Assembly: GCA_002099365.1 (NCBI GenBank)
Contig: MSED01000007.1
Span: 558,001-622,000 of the forward strand
From: Phialophora verrucosa
Lineage: Eukaryota; Ascomycota; Eurotiomycetes; Chaetothyriales; Herpotrichiellaceae
DNA: 64,000 nucleotides
Reading direction: 5' to 3'
Positions 22,456 to 34,322 of this stretch are shown one piece after another. A program made the position numbers and the translations under genes. The stretch's first letter is position 1, and each line of letters starts with the position of its first letter. The notes under the pieces were generated by a model that saw only the letters and a list, made by a program, of their open reading frames with translations, was not told the origin of the DNA and ran no database searches.

Positions 22456-25400
22456 TTATCGTGACCCATGATCACCTTGAGGCGCGTAATATCCGCTGAA
22501 CCTTGCATCGTACATCGGGTGCTGCTGCTGAGGCTGCGTTTGCTGCATATGGTGCGCCGAAGCTTGTTGTTGATGCTGCCAGCCAGATTGATTGGGCCAA
22601 GGCAGTTGCGGCTGCTGGGACATGCCACCACCCCAATATATTGACCCCTGTGGGTTAGTCCACTGCCCGCTCTGTCTGGCGTCAATGGGGGAGCTGTAGA
22701 TGGTGGCTTGCTGTATTCCATAGTTGCGCTCCGCAGCCTGCCTCTGTGCAATTGCCTCCTGCACCATATGGCCGGCGACCCCTTCCTTGATATTCCTTTT
22801 TTCTTGCTCTCGGGCTTCGATTGCGCCAATGAGGCCGACTGATGGATCTGGTGTCCTGCTTCTTTCATTCATTTGGAGCAGTGGGCCGCCCGTGATCCTT
22901 GCAATATGCTCCTGCTCCCTGGCTGTCAAATGAGGCGTGTAATCCACCAAAAGCGAGTTTCTCGAGCTCGGCCGAACCATCATGGAATGGCGCGTTTTGG
23001 GCGGTTTGTCAGGGGACTGCTCTACCTTGCTGTACGAGACACTCCGGTGTGGCACGTAGCCGTGCGGTACGCGGGCAGCCGTAGCACGCTGCTGCACGAA
23101 CTCCTCAGCGGTCAACCCTCCCATAGAGTCATGCCTCGCTAAGCTTGTCCCCGGACGCCAAGCATAGCTCGAGCTGCGAGAGTGATTAGGTCGAGGGCTC
23201 TGTCTGTCAAGCGGCGATCTTGGCTCGTCGTTAGCAGTGAAGACACCAGGGGGAATCCGCTCATCGTGAGGTGATCTCGTCAGAGGCGTTGCAGGAGCTG
23301 TTGGGGGGCGATCCGATGGCGACTCCCGTCCAAGAATTCCAGAAGCGGTCGCAGGACGACTATGTCCTGGAGTCAAGGTAGGAGTGAAGGTCGTACCGAA
23401 GTCAACAACAGGTATATCGATATCGTTTGAGTTCTGGGCGTCAGTGGTTCTTGACAGATTGGGGTCGCCGACTGTTTTCAGAACACCGGTCCGTGTCTTC
23501 CTAGCGGCAATCTGGGGCCCCTGGTCGTCAGGAAGGCTATCGTAGTCCGGTGAACTGCTCCTGTCTCTCTCATAGTCGGATGCTGAATATTGAGACATAT
23601 TTTCCGACAGTTGAATACTCGTATGGTTCGGTGGCGCTAGTAAAGGCGAGGCGGCTGTCGGAATTGGTTTTCGTGCAATCGGTTTTCGGGGGATTGAATG
23701 CTCGCTTGGGCGTCCAGCGGGTTCTGGTCTGACATCAGCAGGTTGCTTATAAGCACCGTCTGCTACCACTTCTTGAGAAATAGGTTGATTAGCAGATATA
23801 TCTTCGTCGTGAGGGGTCTCAGCATTTACCCCTCGAGGCCCCTGGGTCAAGTTCTCCCCCTGTCCTCGGCCGTGATTCCACGCCACCATGGCTGCATGAC
23901 CCGCAACCGCCCCACCGCTCGCGAGTTTATTCACATCGACAATCTGAGACAATGTTCCATTTGACATGCGACTTTTTTCTCGCCTCAAATCTGGTCGAGC
24001 ATCGGGCCGCTTCTGTGGAACATCACCAGCTTGATGCTGCATGTCTGGAGGAGCCATGACCGGTGCAGGTGGTGTTGCTTCTCTGACGTCTTCCTCAACA
24101 TCTTCCCGATAGGTCCGCGGCCCTTGCCCGTCGCTGTCTGAACTGTACCGGCTGTCAGAAGCCTCCACCTCGCTTGTGACAGCACTATTCTTGAATGGAT
24201 TTCGATGTGCTGGGGGTGGTGGAGGAGCTTCAATGGGCTCCATCTCCGCAGTGTACTCAGCTGACAATCTAGACGGATTGTAATTGTGTTGCGGGTGATG
24301 ATTTCTCGTAGGCGTCATGTATGCCATGGACTCTGACACAGACCTTGAGTGATGGTTCTTGCCGGGAGAAAGATATGCAACGTTTGCTGCAGCCGTCACT
24401 GCTTTCTTTGGCGAGGCAAACACTGCGTCCGTTGATTGATTGTGCTGATGGTGGGAAGAAGGAGTCGATCGAATCGATTCGACATCGTCGTACTGCACGC
24501 GTGGCCTAGACTCTGATACGGCCCGATTATCGCGCCTATTCTCGAGGTTGCTGTTTGGCCGTTGCTGTGCCGTCATTGACATTCGTTTGGAGGTCGTCTC
24601 TTTGAGCTGCTTGCGCCATTCTCGCTCGCTCCATCTGTCACTGCCTGGACTATGTATCAATGCCGCAACGTCCATGATGTCCAAGTAACCATATCTCCGC
24701 TCCTTTGGCATAGCAAACATGAGTCCACGCGGGTCCCACGTATCGGCGATCAATCGCTGAGGCCGGCCATACAAATGGAAGGCGTCGTACACGGGGAAAA
24801 GCCAGCGGAGCATCATCTCAAATCCTGTGACTGCAGGATGCAGCTCAGGCATAACGAAAACGAAGCCTTCGGTCTTCGACTCTGGTTTTGAGTGGATGGT
24901 GATACGGCCTTCCACTTTGACCAGGGTTGATTGGTCAATCAAAGCCTTCGACTGAGGATAAACAGCGTAAGCCGAGTATGCGTCGGTAATGGTTGCGATA
25001 GGCACAGCCTTCTTCGTCTTCTTGGTGTCGTAGAACTTGATGACTCCCTTGGGCAGAGCAGGTCGGTCGTACGCTGATTTCTTCTTCAGAGACTTGTTGG
25101 ATTTCTGCCACTCTTTCTCGTCAGGTGGTTCGATAACACACCAGCAACGTCTCCAAGGGGTCCCGGCGCCAAATCGAACACGCGCCCAGTCTTCCGTCTT
25201 GAATTTTGTCCTCTCCATAATCATCCGAATGTTATTCAAGAACTTGCCCTTGCCAGCAACCAATGACCCGGTGTATAACTCCTGCAGGGACGCAAGTTCG
25301 AACATGGAGAGTCGGATACCGGCCGTCCACTGAGTTAGAGAGTGGAGTGAATTGAAATGCAGTAGATATCTGTTCTTGCCCGCCGTGGAGACTGAGAGCA

Positions 25401-26197
25401 CATTCTGCAAAGGTTGGACCTCGGGATTGCGAGTCGGAAGAGTCTCGATCTGTCGAACAATCAGTAGCCGTGGAGGAATGGAGAATGGAGGTGTAAAACC
25501 ATCTTGATGGAGGCGTCGGCCAGGTTGATGAAGGTGGGTGCAACCTCTCCATCTTGACCGGCCGCGTCCAGAGCAGCCGCATCCCAGAGGGAGAGCACGC
25601 TGCCCACCAGCTGAGCGAAGCATTCCGTCCAGTTGCGGTCCGCATTCGGTCTCCCATCTAGAGAACTGTCAGTTGTCCGGTACCAAAATTTTGAGAAATG
25701 CACCGCTCACGAGTATCAAGGTCGTTCAGTTTGAGAAAATATCCTGACGAACACCATCAGCATTTCTCCCGCTCACGGATGCAAGTACATAATCAACAAG
25801 TACCTTCTTGGTAGAGCTTGTTGCTATGGCTCGATAAGAAACTAGGTGATGGCGTCAGCACTAGGAGCCGAGCAGAGTACTTAGGGTCCGTGGGCCTAGC
25901 GTACCTGAACACAGGTCTCAACTCTTCTATATGCTGTTCTCTTTCATAATCCATTGACGGCGGTGTGTACACCATAGAGGTAGGACGGGAGGCAGCTCGG
26001 TCTGTTCTAGGCGTCGCCCGAGGAGTTTCCGTGGGTGCTGGTGAGGCTTCGAACGTGGTCGGCGACGGGTAATCCTTGTCGACGATTTGGGTCTGGCCGT
26101 TGGTAGACGTCTTGGAGAGCGCAGGAATCGAGAAGGTCGAACCGTTGCTGAACGCCGCAGCCTTGAAGCTCGCGGACAAGTTGCGAAGCCGGCCCAT
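22456..26197 (-). CDS. PH-domain protein, Caf120/Skg3 family (5 exons)
   Basis: Homologue of yeast Caf120/Skg3, PH-domain proteins linked to the CCR4-NOT complex and to bud-neck or cell-polarity functions. Exons are 26197-25905, 25841-25804, 25743-25711, 25657-25500 and 25449-22456. The four introns (63, 60, 53, 50 nt) are in phase, and the total of 3516 nt gives 1171 aa. The small exons encode the family's conserved block (FLSSHSNKLYQEG, then YFLKLNDLDT). That fixes the model, although the last intron has a poor donor (GTTTTA). A PH-like region spans roughly residues 255-390 (WRRCWCVIEPP ... GFEMMLRWLFPVYDAF). The C-terminal two thirds is disordered and ends in Gln/His-rich sequence. The start chosen is MGRLRNLSASFK. 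An in-frame ATG at 26293 would add 32 residues. Confidence 0.88.
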
Positions 26198-27630
26198 GTT
26201 GGCGATGTCCTGGATGGCACTTGCACCTGCTGCACTGACGTGACTTGAAACGCACGCACAGGCGCACTCAGAGAGGGAAGGCTCAATGAGCACCGTGCAA
26301 CCTGCTGCTCGACCTCTCCAGCAAACACACCTGTTGACAACGAGGCAACTTCAGCTGGCCATGGCAAGGCGCGTCTAAACGAACGGGTGTCAGGACTGGA
26401 AGACTCAGGCTGGCATCGTGGCGCAGTGCAGATGGCAGCGGGTCTATGAAATGCACGAATTAATTGGCAGTGGATCAACGAAAGTGGTGACGGAGCCAAG
26501 GAGAGAGCGAAGAAGAGAAAGATCGCAAGTCCGTCTGCAGAAGGTTAAGGAGAATGGAACGACAAAAGTGGTCTGCCGACGAGTCCTACATCGAGGACTC
26601 TGGGCTTTGAGATCGGGGACACTGGAAGAGTTGGTGGGTGGTATTCGTCTCGCACTGGCGGCGGCTGTTGTTGGAGAAGGTGGACTGCCGGAAGTCAAAG
26701 GTTCCCTCACTACTGTGTTGACACCTCTCGCTACACGTCCCGACCAAGACAAGTTGCATAGCATGCAGACTAAACGGATTCAGATAACGGCAAGCTGGAT
26801 TAGCTAGAATAAAGTCAATCCTTCGGCGTTTTCTCTCAGTGCTTGTGGAGAGCTCGAAGCCCGGTTGTGGACAGAATTGGTGACGCTACTCGAGCAAGTT
26901 CGTAGTGTGTTTGGTGTGTTCACCACGTTGGTGATTTAGATGACGTCTGCATTTGAGCTACTGGGGCCGCCTCAAATTTTAGATCCAGAGCTTCTTGTCC
27001 ACTGATCAGCCAAGCACAGGAAGCAGATGAAATCATAGGCTCAACTGCTGTTTTCGTTCGATGCATTACAGATCTACCAAGACCATGGCTTCTGGGAACG
27101 CGTAGCTTTTGAGTGCAAATTCCGGAACGCCGGCTGTCAACCTCTCATTGACACTAACAAGCACATCCGGCTTGCGTGGCCTTCTGGGGGTCTCACTTGA
27201 GCGAAACTAACTAGGCTCGCTCGGCACACACCGGCGAGACATGCATACATGTACATATGTGCCTCCTGCATACTCCGCACTGTGGTACACGCCCACCCGT
27301 GCCAGCAGGGCGTTATTGAGCAACAGGGTGGGAAAGCGCCCACCTCTAACGTCCATATCGCTGTCGGAAGCGGTGGTACGCTCAGCTGACGCGTTTGATC
27401 TCTTTGAAGCTAGAAGTACATCGTGGTTGTCCTCCGGGGCAGAACCCCTTCCAGCTCGTTGAGCGTAAAATCTGCGCATTGGATATTCACTGAGCTCTGT
27501 TCTCCTATGACAGTGCAGCGAGCGCCATGTGCCACCTTACGCCAGCGCCCGCTCGTCCAGCAATGCTACAGTCATGACTTGATATCTCCAACAGACCTCC
27601 CATCATAAACCAAGTATGGCACCTCGACAT
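26198..27630. other. Long 5' region of the Caf120/Skg3-like gene, no gene
   Basis: About 1.4 kb with only short competing ORFs on both strands (for example 26418-26807 plus and 26764-26444 minus). It probably holds the promoter and 5' UTR of the PH-domain gene and the 3' flank of the next gene. Confidence 0.45.
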
Positions 27631-28594
27631 TCACGCCAGCAGTTCGTTGAAGTTCTTCAGTGTGATTGCAAGGCGGGACTCCTCAGCCAGGCTCTCTTCG
27701 TGATCTTTCTGTGCCTCTCCATCAACATGCGGCTTGGCATCCTGTTTAGCTGCCTCCTCGTGGGCCCGCTCCCCAGCACTGTTTACTGTGGACTCCAGGT
27801 TCGGATCGATCAAGGACGTGTCTGTCTGGTTCTGGGCAGCAGAGTTACCAAGGAAATAGTTGATGTTGCCCGGAGTACCGCCGTCCACAGCACCAGGGGG
27901 AGCAACTTGCTCAAATCCATACTCGGGATGCGACTCGCCCTGAGGGTTTGCCGCAGTGTAGTATGCGGTGCCTTGTGGGGGGTACGATGTCGTGTGGTCA
28001 GCTGCAGCCGTGGATAGGGCTTCTAAAGTATGCGCAGCGACTTGTTGGTAAGAATCCGATGTGGCAAGGGCGTGAGTGGGTGGTGAGGTCGCATTGGTGT
28101 CTTCAGCATTCGGGTCAGAGACATAGACCCAAGTCACTAGCAGGAACCGGATGAGTGTCATAGCAGCACAAATTTGTCGGAGGCAACTCACGGTCTTCTG
28201 GCACTGGGAGAAACGCCTTCTTATCTTCCTCGCTGTACGTCTGGCTGTACTTGTAGAAACTGTCGAGGTTGTGGTCTTGCCCATCTTTGCCAAAACTCGA
28301 ATTCTGATGGTGACGGAATGTGATTGCTTCAGATCGGTCAGTCTCATCTTGCCTCTTCCACGTCCTTTGCGGTGGCGCGACTCACGTTCAGACCGTACAC
28401 AGTCACGGTGCGACTTCTGGCATTGTCCGCAGATGGGTCGTTGCTGAACGAAGTCAGTTTTCCGTCAACGTTGGCACACCGCGTCATCTCACCTCATCGC
28501 ACTTGAGCTTTCTTTGGCGACATGTTTGGCACCCTGTACGGCTTCTCACTGTCGCCGCCGACTTTGGCTTGACAGTTTTGGAGGATGGAGCCAT
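27631..28594 (-). CDS. Small Zn2Cys6 (C6) DNA-binding protein, 266 aa
   Basis: Predicted fungal transcription regulator. Exon 1 (28594-28493) encodes MAPSSKTVKPKS... and the first half of the zinc cluster (CQTCRQRKLKCDE). Exon 2 (28443-28386) supplies QRPICGQCQKSHRDC, completing CxxC-x6-C-x6-C-x2-C-x6-C. Exon 3 (28326-28192) follows an intron with a perfect CTGAC branch site. Exon 4 (28136-27631) may instead begin at an alternative acceptor near 28102, also in phase. The total is 801 nt. After the zinc cluster the protein is short, rich in Ala, Gln, Thr and acidic residues. It lacks room for the usual fungal_trans middle-homology domain, so ligand sensing is not expected. Confidence 0.85.
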
Positions 28595-29065
28595 ACTGAG
28601 ATCGATTGCGCTCAGCTGTAAAAGCAGGTCAGCCGAAGCGGCTTTGGAGGCTCACGGCATCTTGAAATCTGCGCTAGCGCACACGTGAGCGGCTAAACTC
28701 CGGAGTATATACGTATGTGCAGAGGTGACACAGTAGGATGTCACTGTCCATTGTCCAGCTGCTACTGCCAGCCACAGCCTAGCTTCGCTATCGCCATGCC
28801 TGGTGGCAGTTGCAGACGCGACCGGCATCTTTATATGAGGCGAGACGCCAAAAAGGCAGTACATAGCACGTGAACAGAGGCACACGCTGGGACGGAGACT
28901 TGTACAATCGGAGGAGTACGAGTAAACTCTGGTGCAAAAGAAGTTCAGGATGTCCTTCCAATTGAAGGTATCTTAAGCCCCGCTTGGGCACCGCGCCGAG
29001 TCATTGGCCAGATGCACATGCCGACAGTCCGTATAGTTCAACGTCGATGATACAAAGCCAGAGTT
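28595..29065. other. Intergenic, no gene
   Basis: Promoter of the Zn2Cys6 gene and 3' flank of POB3. No coding sequence is supported. Confidence 0.5.
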
Positions 29066-30936
29066 TCACTTCTTTGCCTTCTTCTTGGGTGGCCGGTCAT
29101 CCTCGTCCTCACTGGCGCCATTCGCGCCGTCGTCATCAGCATCAGCCATGCCCACATCACTGGCATCACTACCCTCACTTTCATGAGCGGAATCGTACTC
29201 TTCAGCAACATCACTCTCTGATTCCTCCTGGAAGTCTTCATCCGGAGACTCATCATCCTCGTCTGCAGATCCACGATTGACACCGGCGTCCTCTTCGTCG
29301 TCTGAAGACGCCAGATCTTGATCTTCTAGAGCCGCCTTCAACAACGTAGACGAGTCTTCCAACATCTCGTTCTTGAACCGAATACCTTTTGCCTGTTGGT
29401 AGAGTCAGTCACGATGCCCTAGGTGTAGAACGGATTCGCTCTTACCTGGAAAAATGCCTCCAAGGGCTGCTGTTCCTCACGGTTGATGTTGCTGAACTGA
29501 TGCTCTCCTTGTCCTCCCTTCAAGGTCATCGTGATATCGAATGTTCTGCTGGCTGCTAGAGCTCCTCCCACTCGTGACATTGTGATGCTCTGTATTGACT
29601 CGATCTGCACGTATGTAGCCGGCTTCGGCACGAACATGAAGCTCTTGTCCAAGCAGTACAGTAGGCCTTCGTTGGCTTTGATGGAGCACTTAACCCCGTT
29701 CATGTTGTGGTGACTGACAAAATCCTTCGAGGGCATGATAATCTTCTTGCCAGAGAGACCCTTGAAGACCTTTGCAATCACATGATGAATGGGGGCTTCG
29801 TAATGCGCGTCCAATTTGTCCTTGTACTTGGTTTCCAACATCTCTTCCGACATGTTGAGATCCAAATTTACTTCATCGTCTAGTTTGAGCTGCATGACAA
29901 TGAAGGGATATCTTGTCTGGCCTTGCCGTAGTGGAGGATCTAGACCGAGGGTGATGAGGGTGTGCATCTCATCGTTCTTGGGCAAGATGAAGAACTTCTT
30001 GATGTCCTGATATTGAATCTTGTAGTCATATGTCTTACCCCGTAGGCGGAAGGAGTTCTCGTACATGTCGATGTCAAAACGTCCTCTAGAAAAGCGTCAG
30101 TATGTGCCGCGCCAGTGGCAAAACGGTGGTTAGCATAGACATACCTGGGAGTGAGATGTAAGATGTCTTGGAAAGTCGCAAAAGTGGCACCTGCGACGTC
30201 TCCGATGTCTGCCTTCTGCATCAGCATCTCATAAAATGCGTAGGCGGCATTCCGTTCCTCTTCCTCCTCGTCGTTCTCCGCCCCACTGCCTTTGTCTCCA
30301 TTGACGTCCTTGTTAGACACTGTACCGGGAATGTAGAATCGCATTTCGACGAGCTCATCCCGGCCTGCAGCTGCCTTGCGGCCGCGGTTCTTCGTGCTGT
30401 CAGCCTTATGGCCATTGGTCCCATTCTGCTCAGAGCCCAAATTGAACTCGACTGCAATCTCGTTCTTGCCCGCCAGGTTCGTATTTGAGATCTCCGAGTA
30501 AGGTATTTCGAATGCCGGTCTATTCTGGACGTTGAATGCCAGCTCTGCTCTCCCAAACTCTGCTTTGCCCCAATTCCATCCTCGCAGCGCATGTTCCTTG
30601 TTCTCTACGTTGATGCCGTACCAGATCTTGAACGCTTTTGCGACACGGTCGAGATCGTCTTGTTCGAAGCCATCAAGTTGGATCACCGCGGAATCGCGGG
30701 TAATAATCTTCAATTCATAGCCTTTCGCTGCTCTACTCCACTGCGCGGCGCTGATCTGGTTGCTGTCGAGTGTGAAGGGGTCGCTGTCTTTTTGACCGCT
30801 GGGTTTCCAACCAAGTCCGCTCTCTGCTAGACGACACCGACCGGGCTGTTTCGAGAGATCGAGGTAGATGTTCTCAAAGGTCTCCCTGCAAGTGGGTTAG
30901 AGTCAAGTCTACACGGGAAGATGGTCATACTGACAT
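29066..30936 (-). CDS. POB3: FACT complex subunit Pob3 (SSRP1 homologue)
   Basis: Histone chaperone subunit that works with Spt16 to reorganise nucleosomes during transcription and replication in the nucleus. Coding exons are 30936-30935 (2 nt), 30885-30145, 30085-29446 and 29392-29066, total 1710 nt, 569 aa. The start codon appears split as AT|G by a 49-nt intron (30934-30886) that has a consensus CTAAC branch and TTGCAG acceptor. The protein then reads METFENIYLDLSKQPGR, aligning with known Pob3 N-termini. Recognisable blocks: ESGLGWKPSGQ, VIQLDGFEQDDLDRVAKAF, the SSrecog region (DELVEMRFYIPG), the tandem PH middle domain (FDIDMYENSFRLRGKTYDYK onward), and an Asp/Glu/Ser-rich acidic tail ending PPKKKAKK. 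As in other fungi there is no HMG box. Confidence 0.95.
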
Positions 30937-31449
30937 TGCGACGACGCTGCGCCACCTGCTGCAGCAGTGAGTGATGGAGGAATTGGGTCGGGCAAATGGC
31001 AAATCTGAAAGGGTGATGCTTTGGCCAGGCAGACAGGCAGTAAGATTGATGTCGAAATTGTGGCGGACTGAGCGGTCGCTGGTTAAAGGATAGAGAACAA
31101 GTAAATATTTCGTTCTATTCCATCGAGGCAAGGCAGGTCGCCCAATGATTTCCAGCGCGCGCTTCCCCGCTAGCGCGTCTCGCTGACCTATCCTAAACCT
31201 CACTTCCAGCTCACTTCTGGCTCACTTTCGGCTCACTTTCACCCAAGACGTTCACACTCTCAAAATCTACCTAGGTATGCATTCGTGCCTCTGTTGCCGT
31301 CACAATTCTCTCTCCCTCGAACATTTGGTCAGGCAGCTGTCCGAAGGTGACACCTCCAGCCAAGGCTTCACGCTACATATGAGAGGGGCAGCCACTCGCT
31401 CAGCACGTGTGTTGATCAAACACCTGAACAGCCTGGCAAATGGAGACGG
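30937..31449. other. Promoter and 5' region of POB3, no gene
   Basis: No coding sequence is supported. Around 31200-31240 the plus strand carries a short direct repeat of GGCTCACTTTC/TTCTGGCTCACTT type units upstream of POB3. Confidence 0.4.
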
Positions 31450-32810
31450 CTATCGAACGATGCACGATATTCTTTTACGTGACTTGTTGCCTAATGATAC
31501 AGCTGCTGCCGTCCTATTGACCAAACCCGGCCTGCCAACTGCTTCCCAAGTCACTGCATCCCGCTTCCGTAGCACCATTTTGGCGAGCTTCAGCTCTCTG
31601 GTTACGTGCTCCAGGCCATTCAAGTCGTCGGCGAGCTCGGCTTTGCCCTCGCCCTTCGCTGCAGTCTGGCTCGGTGCCTGGTCGGTGTAGAGGAAGGAAG
31701 CATCGGGGTTGACATTACACCTCGTTCCTTAAGGAGAGCCAACGATTGCTTGCCCGCGCTTATCGATCTTCGAGGCAGCAGGCTTTGCGCGTGTCGACGT
31801 AGAAACGTCGGACAGTGGTTCAGAGTCAAGTTCATATGTCCGTCCGGAGTCTGGTCGGCAAGGAGAGGTTCGTATGAAAGGTGTGAGTCAGAGCTGGATT
31901 GCGGTGCCCGATGCACATTTTCATGTTCAACAGTATCTTCTAATCGAGTCACGTCGGCGTTCCTGTCAGGCGTCTCGGGTCTTTGGAGATCGCTGTGTAA
32001 CGGTGACTGCGCAACAGTATTTGGTGCATTCTCGTGGACCACACCATCAGCGGTGCTATTGTTGCTTGCCCTGCGATAACGTTGCCGCTTATGTTGGTCC
32101 ATGGCATCCAGATGGTCGGCCGAGAGATAGGCTTTGGGATTGCGGCGGATCAAGATTCGATCGACGACGAATCCTCGCTCCGGTTCATCCGCTTCAAACG
32201 CCGCCAATAACTCATCCAAAGTCCTGCTGTTAAGCAGTGCTGCATGGTATATCTGCGATGCGCTGGCTGGAGCAGCGATTTGCGGATCCGTTGAATATGA
32301 GCTTCGATCCCTCACACTCCGCTCGTCCTGGGCCTTCTCGGTGAGAGCGTTGTCAGGTACGGGATCTAGTATAGGGACCGTGGTAGAATGGTGGTCATCT
32401 TGGTTCTCGCTAACCGGCTTGCCCAACGAGTACAGATTCTTGAGTATTTGCCCAGGGCCCAGAACTCCGTCTCTGATATCGTTCCATGTTCTCGCAATCC
32501 TCGGACTGCATTCCTCGTGGCGATATTTATCGAAGCTGGCCCACGTCGTCCCGGCACGTCCAAAATTCTAGCTCGCAGGATGCCAAGGGTCTTCAGGTGA
32601 TGTGAGCTTATGGGCAATGTAAAGCAGAGGCAGCGTGTACAGTCTGCTTGCGAGGAGGAAGACAACCACAGCATGTTGGAAAAGCTGTCTCAGAGTTTCG
32701 TGCAGCTCATGGCAAAAGTCGATTTGCGCCGAGGTGACGTGCGACCGTCTTGGTTGTAGAACATCCTCTGGCACGCACATCTGCTCCGGCTGAGGTGCCG
32801 ACAGCGACAT
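31450..32810 (-). CDS. Unrecognised protein, gene structure partly unresolved
   Basis: At least three coding-like blocks on the minus strand point to one gene. The 5' block (from ATG 32810, MSLSAPQPEQMCVPEDV) includes a hydrophobic segment HAVVVFLLASRL. It joins a block reading FDKYRHEECSPRIARTWNDI best through an intron 32640-32536 (GTACAC...GGCCAG), which removes an in-frame TAG near 32570. That block continues to about 32045 (LLNSRTLDELLAAFEADEPE). A further block in another frame (31850-31744, RTYELDSEPLSDVS) joins in phase through intron 31743-31678 to the last exon 31677-31450 (AELADDLNGLEHVTREL, stop 31450). The link between the second and third blocks is uncertain; a donor near 32044 would keep frame, giving about 331 aa. 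The family is not recognised. Confidence 0.5.
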
Positions 32811-34322
32811 TTTCAGTAGGCGATTTACTCTTGGGATATTGATTTCGTCTGAGACCTGGCGACTGTGAAGTGGCACTCTGAGGGATTGGAAGACGATAAA
32901 GACGAAGCATGAGAAGACTAAGCATATATGTGATACTCAAGGTCTAGACAGAATGTGGCTGTGATAGGGAAAAGAGGAGGGTGAAGGAGAGGCACGATTT
33001 CCAAAGCTGTGATCAGGGCTTGCGACTTCCAGGAGGATCCAGCGGAAGGTACGTTACAGAGCTGGCTGACTGTCTCGCCGCTGTTCACTTTAGACTACCG
33101 TTTGACAGAATTCGACAATGACATGCAGCAGGAGGCCTTGACCCGCCCTTTTCTTGCACGATATGTTGTTCTGGCCTTCGAGAACGAGAGACTCATATCT
33201 CCCACACGAATGTTACACAGATCAACGGCCCGGCAGAAGGACTCGTTGCTCCGGTCGGCTAGGTTCAGCAAAATAGCGGAGTACAGAGATGTTTTCTGCC
33301 CTTTTCGCTGAATGAACATTCACACAGCATGTACCACATCCGTTAAATGGTCGTCCCGGCTGACGAATCTCGCCCTTGTCGATTGTTGTTGAGTAATCTT
33401 CTCCGGATACCAACCGGCTGGTCTGAATCTAGCAGGCATATGGCTTCGGGTGCAACGACCATTTTCCCGCTGGCTTGAAAGAGGCTGGCCGGCGTCTGTT
33501 CAATTCGGCTCATCGGAGTTTATTTGATGTACCCTTGTGCGAGGACTAACTCTATTGCTCATGGAGGCTGAAATCATCGCTTTCGAAGCATCTTCCCGGC
33601 CTTGCAAAAAATGACACCGCAACATTCTGCAGGGGGTGGCTCGTCGATATAGCTGAAAAATGGGTCCACGGGAGTGCACAACCTTCACCATTACCAACAT
33701 CGGCTGGCATTCGCTTCAGCCTTGGCCGTGTGCAAGACCTGACTCTACAAAGTTCGTGACGCCGGCAGATGGCTTGTCTCGAATATCCCCCCGATATGGT
33801 ACAGCCAGCCTAATCCGGGACTTGGTGAGGCAAAGGCGTTGAGGCTGGGATTTGGTCAGAGAGCGCATAGGCCTCGTTTCGGTTGTTGTTTGATCCTATG
33901 GACTGAACAATGGGCCGCGCCTCTATGACAGCCTCTTTTCCCTCTCCGTCCGCCGTCCAGTGTCCCGGGTCAGTAATGCTTGCAAGATCTGCCTTTGAAG
34001 CCTGGGACCCCTGGCCAATCAGAGATCTACCGGAGAGTTATGATGTTGACTTTCCTGATGACTCAGGAGCCGGTGCCTCTTCATCTCCGAGCCAGGCCCA
34101 CATATTCAAGTAATCACTGGGACAAGGCTGACTGATTGGCAGCTTCTCTACCATCGTGTACGAGCGCACTACAGCTCGAGGCTGGTCATATATGGCGGGA
34201 ATTCCCAGATCAATATGGCTCCTCCCCTTCGACTACGTCAGCCCACTCCTCAGGAAAGACGTTTCGCAATCAGGTTGTTCCGTGGTCCTGCTTTGAAGTA
34301 TACTAGGTGCGATACCAACGCC
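32811..34322. other. Divergent intergenic region, no gene
   Basis: About 1.5 kb between a minus-strand gene and the plus-strand MFS gene. Short ORFs (for example 33009-33311 and 33910-34113 plus) lack domain or splice support. In-frame codons upstream of 34323 from an ATG at 34215 could add 36 residues to the transporter. Confidence 0.45.
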
